A stretch of DNA of 64,000 nucleotides from Nocardia mikamii NBRC 108933 (GCF_001613505.1 NZ_BDCM01000019.1:1-64000), one strand, 5' to 3'. Counted from the first letter of the stretch, positions 34,261-43,757 are shown. The notes: a model not told the origin generated them from the letters alone. Made by a program: numbers and translations.

Positions 34261-34980
34261 TCAGCCGTTGGGCTGATTCGGAGCGCCGTCCATCGGCGGT
34301 GCCATGCCGGGGCCGCCGCCCTGTCCGGGAGCCGCACCACCCGGACCGGGACCGTTCTGCCCCGGATCACCGCCCTGCGCCATCCCGCCGAATCGGCTCG
34401 ACCGTCCGGTGCGGCCACCCATCTGAGCGGATTCGGTGCCGCTCGTGATCGCCGTCGCGGTCGCGGTCCCGTTCGCCTCCGTGCCCTGAATGCGCACGGT
34501 GTCACCGACTTTCACCTCCGAATGCTGGGTGGTGCCGGAAATCGTGTAGGTCTGGCTGAAGTTGTCGGCGCTCTTCGCGGTGATCGAGGTGTCCGAGACC
34601 GCGGTCACCGTGCCCGTCTGGGTGATCTCGGTGGTGTAGCCGCCGTTACCGTCGGAGATCACGAACTGGCCGTGCAGGCTCGCGCCCGTCGTGCCCATAC
34701 CGCCGGGACCCGAGGCATTGCGCCCGCCACCCCAGCTGGTCCCGGGGCCACCCGGCCCGCCCGGACCGCCGTTGTGCTCACTGCCGCCGGAATGGGTGGC
34801 CGCGTAGACGACGCCGCCCCCGGCCGCCGCGATCACCGCGGCGATGCCGACCGCGGCCAGCGACTTCTTCGTCGACCAGGTGGCGGCCGGCTGGGTGTGC
34901 GGTGCGCCCCAGGTGTGTTCCGGCTCGGCCGGAGGCGGTGGGGTGGGCTCGGCCGGCGGCTGTGAGGTGGACTCCGTCAT
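34261..34980 (-). CDS. Membrane-anchored DUF5666-like protein
   Basis: 239 residues. A Pro-rich cytoplasmic start is followed by one membrane helix (about residues 38-61, SLAAVGIAAVIAAAGGGVVYA), a Gly/Pro linker, and a beta-rich domain (GQFVISDGNGGYTTEITQTGTVTAVSDTSITAKSADN, VGDTVRIQG) typical of DUF5666. The tail is again Gly/Pro-rich. The start ATG 34980 has AAGGAG 8 bases upstream; a longer frame to 35148 is rejected. It is divergent from the two-component system across the heptamer dyad, so it is a likely regulon member. Function unknown; extracytoplasmic. Confidence 0.82.
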   Translation of the reverse strand: MTESTSQPPAEPTPPPPAEPEHTWGAPHTQPAATWSTKKSLAAVGIAAVIAAAGGGVVYAATHSGGSEHNGGPGGPGGPGTSWGGGRNASGPGGMGTTGASLHGQFVISDGNGGYTTEITQTGTVTAVSDTSITAKSADNFSQTYTISGTTQHSEVKVGDTVRIQGTEANGTATATAITSGTESAQMGGRTGRSSRFGGMAQGGDPGQNGPGPGGAAPGQGGGPGMAPPMDGAPNQPNG

Positions 34981-35070
34981 CGCGTACTCCTTGTCGTCGA
35001 AGACGATCGCGGGACGTCGATGCCGCGATCGCGTTGCTCGGTCAACCCTGCGGTGCGAAGCTGGGTCTGC

Positions 35071-35151
35071 GCTGTGGACTCGTTCGGTACTCGCTGTGGT
35101 GCGCGGGTCACGACCGCCGCACTCACAGCCGACCCCCAGACACGCCACAGC
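35071..35151. promoter_or_regulatory. Symmetric four-heptamer site between DUF5666-like and response-regulator genes
   Basis: GCTGTGG at 35071-35077 and 35093-35099 faces TCACAGC at 35123-35129 and CCACAGC at 35145-35151. Each pair has a 22-base period and the whole is symmetric about 35111. The heptamer resembles the TCACAGC half-site described for mycobacterial PhoP, though with a different spacing. Confidence 0.6.
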
Positions 35152-35183
35152 GGACGCATAGCGGCCGTCCCCAGACTGGGGTC

Positions 35184-35924
35184 ATGACCACCACGAACAC
35201 TCCGGCCGAACGCGTCGTGATGCGCCGCGCGGACGGCAGCCCCGTGACCGTCCTCGTCGTCGACGACGAACCGGTGCTCGCGGAGATGGTGTCGATGGCG
35301 CTGCGTTACGAAGGCTGGCAGGTCGTCACCGCCGCCGACGGCCGCACCGCGGTGACCGCCGCGCGCCAGAACCGCCCCGACGTGGTGGTTCTCGACGTGA
35401 TGCTGCCCGATATGACGGGGCTCGAGGTGCTGGCGAAGCTGCGCCGCGATCTGCCGTATCTGCCGGTGCTGCTGCTGACCGCGAAGGATTCGGTCGAGGA
35501 CCGCATCGCCGGGCTCACCGCCGGCGGCGACGACTACGTCACCAAACCGTTCAGCATCGAAGAGGTCGTCCTGCGCCTGCGCGCGCTGCTGCGCCGCACC
35601 GGCATCACCACCGTCGACAACGACGCTCAGATCGTGGTGGGTGATCTGATGCTCGACGAGGACAGCCACGAGGTGACCCGCGCGGGCGAACCGATCACGT
35701 TGACGTCCACGGAATTCGAACTGCTGCGCTATTTCATGCGCAATCCCCGCCGCGTGCTGAGCAAGGCGCAGATCCTGGACCGGGTCTGGAGCTACGACTT
35801 CGGCGGACGCTCCAATATCGTCGAGCTCTATGTCTCCTATCTGCGCAAGAAGATCGACAGCGGGCGCGAACCGATGATCCACACGCTGCGCGGCGCCGGA
35901 TATGTCCTCAAACCCGCCGGCTGA
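35184..35924 (+). CDS. OmpR/PhoB-family response regulator
   Basis: 246 residues. The receiver domain (about 20-135) has the acidic pair DD (VVDDEP), phospho-acceptor Asp71 in VVVLDVMLPD and Lys in VTKPFS. The C-terminal winged helix includes LTSTEFELLRYFMRNPRRVLSKAQILDRVW and ends HTLRGAGYVLKP. ATG 35184 follows GGGG closely; the in-frame upstream extension is not family-like. The 3' end overlaps the kinase start by 23 bases. It probably regulates its own promoter and the divergent gene. Confidence 0.95.
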   Translation: MTTTNTPAERVVMRRADGSPVTVLVVDDEPVLAEMVSMALRYEGWQVVTAADGRTAVTAARQNRPDVVVLDVMLPDMTGLEVLAKLRRDLPYLPVLLLTAKDSVEDRIAGLTAGGDDYVTKPFSIEEVVLRLRALLRRTGITTVDNDAQIVVGDLMLDEDSHEVTRAGEPITLTSTEFELLRYFMRNPRRVLSKAQILDRVWSYDFGGRSNIVELYVSYLRKKIDSGREPMIHTLRGAGYVLKPAG

Positions 35925-37488
35925 GGCCGGGCCGCGGCCCCGCCGGTGGTGGTCGGCGCGCGGCTGGTCGCTGCGGGCGCGACTGCTCGTCGGGCAATTG
36001 CTGTTGCTGGTGGTCGTGGTCGTAGGTATCGGCGCCGCAACGGAATTCGCGTTGCAGCAGTTTCTCGTCCATCAGCTCGACACCGAGTTGGCCGATGTGC
36101 AGAAGCGTTCCCTCGGCGAGGCCGGTGGTGGCCCGAGTCTGGGCCCGCCACCCGGCGCTCAGGACCACGGCAACCGGCCACCACCCCCGAACCACGGCGG
36201 TCCGGGACCGGATTTCCTCGACCGCCGCGGCATCCAGGCCGATACCGTCGGCGCCAGTATCGACGGCACCGAGATCACCGCCGCCAAAATCGATGCCGAC
36301 GGGACCCAGACGCGCCTGTCGGCGGCCGCCCAGCGGCAGCTGGCCGAGGTGTCGTCGGACGGCACTCCCGTCACCGTCGATCTCGACGGGCAGGGCTCCT
36401 ATCGGGTGGTCGCGAATTCGACCTGGTCTGGAGCCACGGTGGTGACCGGTATGCCGTTGACCGCGGTCCATGCCACGTTGATGCGGGTCCTGCTGATCCT
36501 GGTGGTGGTCACCGCGGTGGTGTTCGTCATCGCGATCACCGTGGGCATCTGGGTGATCCGCCGCGCACTCGCGCCGCTGGACCGTGTGGCCGCCACCGCC
36601 TCCCGGGTGGCCGATCTGCGGCTCGATCGGGGCGAGGTCGAATTGCCGGTGCGGGTTCCGGCCGACGACGCCGATCCGCGCACCGAGGTCGGACAGCTCG
36701 GCTCCGCGGTCAACCGCATGCTCGATCACATCGACAGCGCCTTGTCGGCCCGCCACGCCAGTGAGACGCGGGTGCGGCAGTTCCTCGCCGACGCCAGTCA
36801 CGAACTGCGCACCCCACTGGCCGCGATCCGCGGCTATGCCGAACTGGCACAACGGAAACGGGCCGAGGTGCCCGGCGACGTCGCCAATGCGATGAGCCGG
36901 GTGGATTCGGAATCGCGGCGGATGACGGCCCTGGTCGAGGACATGCTGCTGCTGGCCCGGCTCGATTCCGGGCGCGGCCTCGAACACGAGCCGGTGGACG
37001 TGACGCGGCTGACCGTCGACGCGGTGAGCGACGCCCATATCGCGGGCCCGGACCACCGGTGGGATCTGGATCTGCCGGACGAACCGGTCGTCGTCACCGG
37101 TGATGCGGCGCGACTGCACCAGGTGCTGGCCAACCTGCTCACCAACGCGCGGGTGCATACCGGACCCGGCACCACGGTCACGGTCTCGCTGGGGCGCGAG
37201 GCCGGCGGCGGCGCGATCTGGCGGGTCGCCGACAACGGTCCCGGCATCCCCGCGGCACTGCAACCGGAGGTGTTCGAGCGGTTCGCGCGCGGCGATTCCT
37301 CACGCTCGCGGCGGGCCGGAAGCAGCGGTCTGGGTTTGGCGATCGTCGCGGCCGTGGTGAAATCGCACGGCGGCACGATCAGCCTCGACAGTGCCCCGGG
37401 CCATACCGTCTTCACCGTCCGGCTGCCGGATCAGTCCTCACAGCAGGCACACAGCGAAGCCCCAGGCGGCAACCACCTCGGTCGATGA
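35902..37488 (+). CDS. Sensor histidine kinase (HAMP, HisKA, HATPase)
   Basis: 528 residues. Membrane helices are at about 28-48 and 195-218, enclosing a 145-residue extracytoplasmic sensor that contains a Pro/Gly-rich segment (80-105). Next come HAMP (RRALAPLDRVAATASRVADL), the phospho-acceptor His300 in DASHELRTPLAAIRGY, the N box NLLTNARVHT, and G boxes DNGPGIP and GSSGLGLAIV. The organisation resembles mycobacterial TrcS-type kinases. The start overlaps the response-regulator end, and the GT39 gene starts 10 bases after it, so all three are one operon. Confidence 0.95.
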   Translation: MSSNPPAEAGPRPRRWWSARGWSLRARLLVGQLLLLVVVVVGIGAATEFALQQFLVHQLDTELADVQKRSLGEAGGGPSLGPPPGAQDHGNRPPPPNHGGPGPDFLDRRGIQADTVGASIDGTEITAAKIDADGTQTRLSAAAQRQLAEVSSDGTPVTVDLDGQGSYRVVANSTWSGATVVTGMPLTAVHATLMRVLLILVVVTAVVFVIAITVGIWVIRRALAPLDRVAATASRVADLRLDRGEVELPVRVPADDADPRTEVGQLGSAVNRMLDHIDSALSARHASETRVRQFLADASHELRTPLAAIRGYAELAQRKRAEVPGDVANAMSRVDSESRRMTALVEDMLLLARLDSGRGLEHEPVDVTRLTVDAVSDAHIAGPDHRWDLDLPDEPVVVTGDAARLHQVLANLLTNARVHTGPGTTVTVSLGREAGGGAIWRVADNGPGIPAALQPEVFERFARGDSSRSRRAGSSGLGLAIVAAVVKSHGGTISLDSAPGHTVFTVRLPDQSSQQAHSEAPGGNHLGR

Positions 37489-37498
37489 CGATCGACGT

Positions 37499-39571
37499 AT
37501 GACGACGACTGTGCTGGACACGCCCCCGATCGCGGTGACCGAACCGCCACCGCCGCGGACCGCGAGCCCGCGGTGGCGGCAGCTGTCGCTGGTGGCGCTG
37601 CTGGCGGCCACCGCGCTGCTGTACGTGTGGGATCTCGGTGCCGGCGGTTGGGCCAACGAGTTCTATGCCGCGGCCGTACAGGCCGGATCGCAGAGCTGGA
37701 AGGCGATGCTGTTCGGATCCAGCGATGCCGCCAACGCGATCACCGTGGACAAGACGCCCGGCGCGCTGTGGGTCATGGACATCTCCGCGCGCGTCTTCGG
37801 CTTCAACTCGTGGAGTCTGCTGGTACCGCAGGCGGTGGAGGGCGTGGCCGCCGTCGCCGTGTTGTACGCGGGGGTGCGGCGGGTCGCCGGTCACTGGCCC
37901 GGCATCCTGGCCGGCGCGGTGCTGGCGCTCACGCCGGCCGCGGCGCTGATGTTCCGCTTCGACAATCCGGATGCCCTGCTCGTGCTGTTGCTGACCGCCG
38001 CCGCCTACTGCGTGCTGCGCTCCATCGAAAAGGGCAGTGCCGCATGGTGGTTGCCATTGGCGGGGGTGGCCGTCGGATTCGGATTCCTGGCGAAGATGAT
38101 GCAGGCGTTCATCGTGCTGCCGGTGTTCGCGGTGGTGTATCTGCTCGCGGCCCAGGTGCCGTGGAAAACCAGGGTTGTCCGCTCCGTGTCGGCCGTGCTC
38201 GCGATGGTGGTGTCCGCGGGCTGGTATCTGGCCGTCGTCGCGCTGTGGCCGGTCTCCTCGCGGCCCTTCATCGGCGGTTCCCAGCACAACAGCGTGCTCG
38301 AATTGACCTTGGGCTACAACGGTTTCGGCCGGCTCACCGGTGACGAGGTCGGTGGGCTGGGCAATATGAACCACGACGTCGGCTGGGCGCGGCTGTTCGG
38401 CTCCCAAATGGGCGGCCAGATCTCCTGGTTGATCCCCGCGGCGCTGATCCTCGGTGTGGCCGGTCTGTGGCTCACCCGCCGCGCACCCCGCACCGACCCG
38501 GCGCGCGCGGCGCTGCTGCTGTGGCTGGGCTGGCTGGTGCTCACCGGCGGGATCTTCAGCTTCGCGAGCGGCATCCTGCACCCCTACTACACGGTGGCGC
38601 TGGCCCCGGCCGTCGCCGGCAGTGTGGCGATCGGCGCCCGGCAACTGTGGTTGCGGCGCAACGACCTTCGCGCGACCGCCGTACTGTCGGGCACGCTGGT
38701 GGTGACGACCGTCCTGGCCTGCATCCTGCTGGCGCGCACCAGCGAGTGGAATCCGTGGCTGCGTCCCGTCATCGCGGTGGTCGGTGTGGGCGCGGCGGCG
38801 CTGCTGCTGGTCGTCTCCCGGTTGCCGCGGGCACTCGGTGCGGCGGTGGTGGCCGTCGCGCTGGCCGCCGGACTGGCAGGACCGACCGCCTACGCGGTGG
38901 CGACGGCGTCGACTCCGCACACCGGGGCGATCCCGTCCGCCGGGCCGTCCAGCGGGCGCTTCGCCGGGATGCCGCCGGGTGGTGCGCCCGGTGGACAGGG
39001 TGGAAATGCCTCCGGCAGTGGGCGAACCGGGCCCACGAACGGCGCGCAGCCGGGGTCTGCCGCCGGTGGTTCGCAATCGTCGCCCGGCGCGCAAACCGAC
39101 ACCGGAACCAGCCAATCCGGCACGGGGAACAGCCAATTCGGTGCGACGCCCGGTGGGCAATCCACGAGCGGTGCGACTGCGCACGCGGGCGGACCGATGG
39201 GCGGGCTCCTGGGCGGTATCACCGTCGGCTCGAATCTGGCTGCGGCACTGAGCGACAACGCCGGCGCCTACACCTGGGTAGCCGCCGCGGTCGGCTCCAA
39301 CAGTGCCGCCGCCTACCAACTCGCGACCGGCGACCCGGTGATGGCGGTCGGCGGATTCAACGGCACCGATCCGTCGCCGACCCTGGCGCAGTTCCAGCAG
39401 TACGTCGCCCAGCACGAGATCCACTACTTCATCGGCGGTGAAGGTATGGCCGGAATGCGCGGTGCCGCAGGCGGCGGCAGCCACGAGGCCTCCGACATCG
39501 CCCAGTGGGTAGCGACGAACTTCGCCGCCCGGACCATCGACGCAGTGACGGTCTACGACCTGACCGCCTGA
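37499..39571 (+). CDS. GT39-type membrane glycosyltransferase, paralogue 1
   Basis: 690 residues. About 11 membrane spans fill residues 27-510. The first extracytoplasmic loop, WANEFYAAAVQAGSQSWKAM, carries the acidic catalytic position of ArnT/PMT-like enzymes, which use polyprenyl-phosphate sugars. A low-complexity Gly/Ser/Thr linker (about 515-600) leads to an outer domain with TWVAAAVGSN, VMAVGGFNGTDPSPTLAQFQQYV and HEIHYFIGG. It belongs with YkcB-like proteins. The start is ATG 37499, 10 bases after the kinase stop. Its paralogue is at 41781. Likely role: sugar transfer to an envelope component, with the acceptor unknown. Confidence 0.88.
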   Translation: MTTTVLDTPPIAVTEPPPPRTASPRWRQLSLVALLAATALLYVWDLGAGGWANEFYAAAVQAGSQSWKAMLFGSSDAANAITVDKTPGALWVMDISARVFGFNSWSLLVPQAVEGVAAVAVLYAGVRRVAGHWPGILAGAVLALTPAAALMFRFDNPDALLVLLLTAAAYCVLRSIEKGSAAWWLPLAGVAVGFGFLAKMMQAFIVLPVFAVVYLLAAQVPWKTRVVRSVSAVLAMVVSAGWYLAVVALWPVSSRPFIGGSQHNSVLELTLGYNGFGRLTGDEVGGLGNMNHDVGWARLFGSQMGGQISWLIPAALILGVAGLWLTRRAPRTDPARAALLLWLGWLVLTGGIFSFASGILHPYYTVALAPAVAGSVAIGARQLWLRRNDLRATAVLSGTLVVTTVLACILLARTSEWNPWLRPVIAVVGVGAAALLLVVSRLPRALGAAVVAVALAAGLAGPTAYAVATASTPHTGAIPSAGPSSGRFAGMPPGGAPGGQGGNASGSGRTGPTNGAQPGSAAGGSQSSPGAQTDTGTSQSGTGNSQFGATPGGQSTSGATAHAGGPMGGLLGGITVGSNLAAALSDNAGAYTWVAAAVGSNSAAAYQLATGDPVMAVGGFNGTDPSPTLAQFQQYVAQHEIHYFIGGEGMAGMRGAAGGGSHEASDIAQWVATNFAARTIDAVTVYDLTA

Positions 39572-39573
39572 AC

Positions 39574-39625
39574 TCCGGCCGCGGGTTGCCGCATTCCGTG
39601 ACGGATGCGGCCATCCGCGGCCGGA
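39574..39625 (+). terminator. Long hairpin after GT39 paralogue 1
   Basis: Arms TCCGGCCGCGG (39574-39584) and CCGCGGCCGGA (39615-39625) enclose a second, bulged stem built on GCCGCA/TGCGGC. There is no T-tract. The remaining bases to 39796 contain nothing I can name. Confidence 0.6.
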
Positions 39626-39796
39626 CGCCTATATCGGCCGGACGATGCGACTGGTCACCGCCGGAGCGAGTCGGCCGGTGTTCGTCCGGGCGGCCCGTTC
39701 GTGCACGATGTGGCCGGCAATGCGGATGAAGGGCGATGCGCTTGCGCGTGCTGGTAGTGATTCGCATGCCGTGTGCCGGGTGGTCCTGCGTGCGGG

Positions 39797-40519
39797 TCAG
39801 GACAGTTCGGCGAGGGCGCCGGAGATGACCGCGACCACCTCGTCGGGGTGGGTGTGCATGACCAGGTGCGGAGCGTCGAGTTCGACGACCTTGCGCAGGC
39901 CGGCCCGCTGGTAGCCGAAGCGTTCGACGTCGGGATTGATGGTGTGGTCGGCGGCGGAGACGATGCCCCAGCCCGGTGTGGTCTTCCATGCCGCGACCGA
40001 CGCGGGCTCGGCGAATGCGGATGCCGCCAGCGGGCGCTGCGAGACGGCGAACACCCGCGCCCGGGCCGGATCGACTCCCGCTGCGAAAACTGCCGGAAAG
40101 GCGTCGATCTCGACCGACACGTCCGTGCCCGGCTCGGCACCCTCGACGGGGAACGGGGAGTAGACCAGATGAGCGGCCAGGTCGGAATCCGGGAAGCCGC
40201 CCTGCAGTTGGCCGAGACTTTCCCCTTCCTCGAGAGCGTAACCGGCGACATAGACCAGCCCGACGACATTCTCGGCCGCACCGGCGACGGTGATGACCGC
40301 GCCGCCGTAGGAGTGACCGGCCAGCAGCACCGGACCGTCGATACTCTCGGCCACCGTGCGGACGGACGCCGCGTCCGCGGCCAGGCTGCGGTTGTACACC
40401 GGCGGCACGAGCACCGGAATGCCCTGTGCGAGTAATCCTTCGGTGACGGGCGCCCAACTGGCGGCGTCGGCGAACGCGCCGTGGACCAGAATCACGGTCG
40501 GGGTGCTGGAGGCGGACAT
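39797..40519 (-). CDS. Alpha/beta hydrolase
   Basis: 240 residues. The oxyanion motif VILVHGAFADAASW is at the N-terminus. The nucleophile is in LLAGHSYGGAV, and the His is probably in APHLVMHTHPDEV near the end. This pattern fits the EstC/pyrethroid-hydrolase and salicylate-esterase-like group of small cytoplasmic esterases. ATG 40519 is chosen over 40549 because AAAGGA stands just upstream at about 8 bases. It shares strand with the erythromycin-esterase-like gene 142 bases upstream, and both sit between the two GT39 paralogues on the opposite strand. Confidence 0.88.
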   Translation of the reverse strand: MSASSTPTVILVHGAFADAASWAPVTEGLLAQGIPVLVPPVYNRSLAADAASVRTVAESIDGPVLLAGHSYGGAVITVAGAAENVVGLVYVAGYALEEGESLGQLQGGFPDSDLAAHLVYSPFPVEGAEPGTDVSVEIDAFPAVFAAGVDPARARVFAVSQRPLAASAFAEPASVAAWKTTPGWGIVSAADHTINPDVERFGYQRAGLRKVVELDAPHLVMHTHPDEVVAVISGALAELS

Positions 40520-40661
40520 GGGGTTTTCCTTTCGGTGGAAACTCGTCACACCGGATCTGGCGTGCGTGTCGAGTCTCGGCCGATCGAACGCCGTGCGCCC
40601 CTCGGTGCAGGTCGCGAATCCCTCGGATCAGGACACCGCCACCGCCGTCTCATCCACGGTG

Positions 40662-41609
40662 TCACCCGAGTGGCCGAATGGACGTCACCGTCCGGTGGTG
40701 GACGACGAGGTCGAACCATTCGCCGAGAGACCCGCCCGAGAGGTGGAACGCGTCATCGTTCTCCGAGGCGTACACGGGCCCGATCAAACGAGTCTTCGCG
40801 GGCTCGGTGAGCCAGGTGCGCACCGAGTCCGGGCCCGGGGTGCGTAGATCCAGCAGATAGGCATCCAGATCGACGCGGCCGAGTACGGCTTCGGCGAAGT
40901 CGGCCGGCGGAGACGGGAAGGTGTGGGCGGTCGAGCCGTGGTCGAAGGTCATGCCCACCGAGACATATCCGGCGCCATAACGCTGCCGGAGATGGCTGCC
41001 GGCGCTGCGGCGGGTGACCCGGTGATCGCCGAGCAGCACAGTTCGCGCCGCCGCGTCGACCGTGTGCGTCGTCCCGCCCCAGTAGACCACTTTGTGACCG
41101 GTGCGTTCCTGCCAGCGGATCACATTGTCGGCCAGCATCTTTTCGATGTCGCCGAGGTCGCCCGACTGCGCCGTCACGTGCCGATCGGCTTCCGGATGGG
41201 CGATCCGCACCGGATCGCCCGGATGCTGCCGGTTGTATAGACGCACCCATTCCACGACGTCGAGCAGTTCCTCGGTGCGCCAGAACGATCGGGCCGCCGC
41301 CAGCAGGGCGCGCGGATCACCGGCCCCGGTGCGCACGTACGTGTCGATCGCGGTGCTGGTCGCGTCGTCACCTTCCAGCACCAGGCTGCGAAACCCCAGG
41401 TACTCCACGAGATAGCGGAGCATGCGGTGGGCGAGGACGGACAGTTCGTGGGTGTCGCGGGTCGACATGCCCAGCGCGACGACGGTGGCGGGACCGGCCA
41501 TCTCCCGCAGCGGCGCCAGATCGGTCACCGGCCCGCTCGGGTCCGACACGGTCAGGGGATGAGCGTGCCGCTCGATCCACAGTGTTACGGCGCTCGTGGA
41601 AGTCGTCAT
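40662..41609 (-). CDS. Erythromycin-esterase-like protein with lost active-site motif
   Basis: 315 residues, shorter than EreA/EreB (about 400). Family resemblance lies in VVALGMSTRDTHELSVLAHRMLRYLVEYLGFRSLVLEGDDATS, DVVEWVRLYNRQHPGDPVRI, and KVVYWGGTTHTVDAAA. Known members have a GExxHG motif whose Glu and His are catalytic; here the same place reads GMSTRD, so both residues are absent. It is therefore unlikely to be a normal macrolide esterase. It is divergent from GT39 paralogue 2. Confidence 0.72.
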   Translation of the reverse strand: MTTSTSAVTLWIERHAHPLTVSDPSGPVTDLAPLREMAGPATVVALGMSTRDTHELSVLAHRMLRYLVEYLGFRSLVLEGDDATSTAIDTYVRTGAGDPRALLAAARSFWRTEELLDVVEWVRLYNRQHPGDPVRIAHPEADRHVTAQSGDLGDIEKMLADNVIRWQERTGHKVVYWGGTTHTVDAAARTVLLGDHRVTRRSAGSHLRQRYGAGYVSVGMTFDHGSTAHTFPSPPADFAEAVLGRVDLDAYLLDLRTPGPDSVRTWLTEPAKTRLIGPVYASENDDAFHLSGGSLGEWFDLVVHHRTVTSIRPLG

Positions 41610-41780
41610 GCGACCACCGTCTTACCTCGAGTGTGGTTCAGGTCAAGTCGTACCGCTCGTTCCGGTTCTTCCCTCACAGTCGGCGCATAGGTTCGGCAAA
41701 GAGCCGACCCACCTCCGGACGCGATCCTCGATGCAACGGCCGCGGCAGACAGCCCGGCGAGCGAGGCGGAGGAGAACCGT

Positions 41781-43757
41781 ATGACGATCACAGAGGCGCC
41801 GCGCCGGCAGGCCGAGCCGACCGGGTCGCCACCGCAGCCCGCGCGGTGGGGAGCTCTCTTGTCGGGCCCTTCCGACCAACCGCGATGGGCGCGGCCCGGG
41901 CTACTGGTGCTGCTCGGCGCGACCGCGTTGCTGTACCTGTGGGGTCTGAGCGCGTCCGGATGGGCCAACGACTTCTATGCCGCCGCGGTGCAGGCCGGCA
42001 CGCAGAGCTGGAAGGCGCTGCTGTTCGGATCGCTCGACTCCGGTAACGCCATCACCGTCGACAAACCGCCCGCCGCGCTGTGGGTGATGGGCTTGTCCGG
42101 TCGGCTGCTCGGATTCGGTTCCTTCTCGCTGCTGCTGCCGCAGGCGCTGATGGGTGTGGCGTCGGTCGGGCTGGTGTACGGGGCGGTGCGGCGCTGGAGC
42201 GGTCCGGCGGCCGGTCTGATCGCGGGTGCGGCGCTGGCGCTGACTCCCGTCGCGGCGCTGATGTTCCGGTTCGACAACCCGGACGCTCTGCTGGTCCTGC
42301 TGCTGGTCGCGGCGGCCTATTGCACCGTCCGCGCCACCGAGAAGGGCAGTGGCCGCTGGCTGGCGGCGGCCGGGGTGGCGGTCGGTTTCGGCTTCCTCAC
42401 CAAGATGATGCAGGCCTTCCTGGTGTTGCCCGCGCTGGGCCTGGTGTTCCTCGTCGCCGCGCCGATCGCGTTGCGCGCCCGGATTCTCAAACTCCTGGGA
42501 GCTGTTGTCGCCCTGATTATCTCGGGCGGTTGGTTCGTCGCACTGGTGAGCCTGTGGCCCGCCGATTCGCGCCCCTACATCGGCGGCTCCACCGACAACA
42601 GCCTGCTCGAACTCGCCCTGGGTTACAACGGTCTCGGCCGTGTGATGGGCGGCGAGGGCAACGGCGGTGGCCCCGGTGGCGGCGGCAACACCGGATTCGG
42701 TGGCAGCACCGGCATCACCCGCCTGTTCGGCGACTCGATGGGCACCGAGATCTCATGGCTGCTCCCGGCGGCGCTGATCGGGCTGGTGGCCGGCCTGTGG
42801 TTCACCCGGCGCACCCCCCGCACCGGACGCATCCGCGCGGGCCTGCTTCTCTGGGGCGGCTGGCTGCTGGTCACCGGCATGGTCTTCAGTTTCATGCAGG
42901 GCACCATTCACCCCTACTACACCGTGGCCTTGGCGCCGGCGATCGCCGCGCTGGTCGGCATCGCGGCGGTGGAACTGTGGCGCGGACGTGAGTTTCGTTC
43001 GGCGCGTGCGGCATTGGGTCTGATGCTGGCGGCGACCGGCGTCTGGAACTTCGTCCTGCTGGATCGCACACCCGGCTGGTATCCGGCGCTGCGCTGGATC
43101 GTGCTGGTCGGCTCGATCGTGGTCGCGGCGATCCTCATCGCCGGCGCGCACGCCCTCGGCAAGATGACCCTGGTGGTCGCCGCGGCCGGACTGCTGTTCG
43201 GATTCGCCGGTAGCACCGCCTACGCCCTGGAGACCGCGGCGACCCCGCACAGCGGGTCGATTCCGACCTCCGGGCCCAACAGCGGCCACGGCATGGGCGG
43301 GTTGGGTGGCATGCCTCCCGGCGGAAACTCCGGGCGTGCGCCCGGCAGTGCCGACTCCACGGGCTCATCGACCGGCACGCGCAACAGCGGTCCCGGTGGA
43401 GGCGCCTCCGACAACACCGCCCTGAGGGAACTGCTGAAGAGTGCGACCAACCGCTGGGCGGCGGCCACGGTCGGCTCGCAATCGGCGGGCAGTCTCGAAT
43501 TGTCCACCGGCACATCGATCATGGCGATCGGCGGTTTCACCGGCAGCGACAACTCGCCCACCCTGGCCCAATTCCAGGACTACGTGAACAACGGTGACAT
43601 CCACTACTTCTTCGCGGGCGGCGGCCCGGGCGGCCGCGGCGGCCCGGGCGGCGGTTCCGGCAGCGCGAGCGAGATCACCAGCTGGGTCGAATCCCATTAC
43701 ACCGCGATAACTGTGGGCGGGACGACCGTCTACGACCTGACCCAACCCACCAGCTGA
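41781..43757 (+). CDS. GT39-type membrane glycosyltransferase, paralogue 2
   Basis: 658 residues, same architecture as the gene at 37499 and clearly homologous throughout: WANDFYAAAVQAGTQSWKALLFGS, LMFRFDNPDALLVLLLVAAAYC, FGFLTKMMQAFLVLP, and the outer domain WAAATVGSQ, IMAIGGFTGSDNSPTLAQFQDYV. The linker is shorter and a Gly-rich loop (GGEGNGGGPGGGGNTGFGG) is inserted near residue 295. GGAGGAG precedes the ATG. A TCACAG heptamer at 41674-41679 resembles those before the response regulator, so the two paralogues may share control. Confidence 0.88.
   Translation: MTITEAPRRQAEPTGSPPQPARWGALLSGPSDQPRWARPGLLVLLGATALLYLWGLSASGWANDFYAAAVQAGTQSWKALLFGSLDSGNAITVDKPPAALWVMGLSGRLLGFGSFSLLLPQALMGVASVGLVYGAVRRWSGPAAGLIAGAALALTPVAALMFRFDNPDALLVLLLVAAAYCTVRATEKGSGRWLAAAGVAVGFGFLTKMMQAFLVLPALGLVFLVAAPIALRARILKLLGAVVALIISGGWFVALVSLWPADSRPYIGGSTDNSLLELALGYNGLGRVMGGEGNGGGPGGGGNTGFGGSTGITRLFGDSMGTEISWLLPAALIGLVAGLWFTRRTPRTGRIRAGLLLWGGWLLVTGMVFSFMQGTIHPYYTVALAPAIAALVGIAAVELWRGREFRSARAALGLMLAATGVWNFVLLDRTPGWYPALRWIVLVGSIVVAAILIAGAHALGKMTLVVAAAGLLFGFAGSTAYALETAATPHSGSIPTSGPNSGHGMGGLGGMPPGGNSGRAPGSADSTGSSTGTRNSGPGGGASDNTALRELLKSATNRWAAATVGSQSAGSLELSTGTSIMAIGGFTGSDNSPTLAQFQDYVNNGDIHYFFAGGGPGGRGGPGGGSGSASEITSWVESHYTAITVGGTTVYDLTQPTS

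Noticed and set aside
34981..35148. N-terminal extension of the DUF5666-like protein
   Set aside because: The extension covers the regulatory dyad and lacks family similarity; AAGGAG marks the start at 34980.
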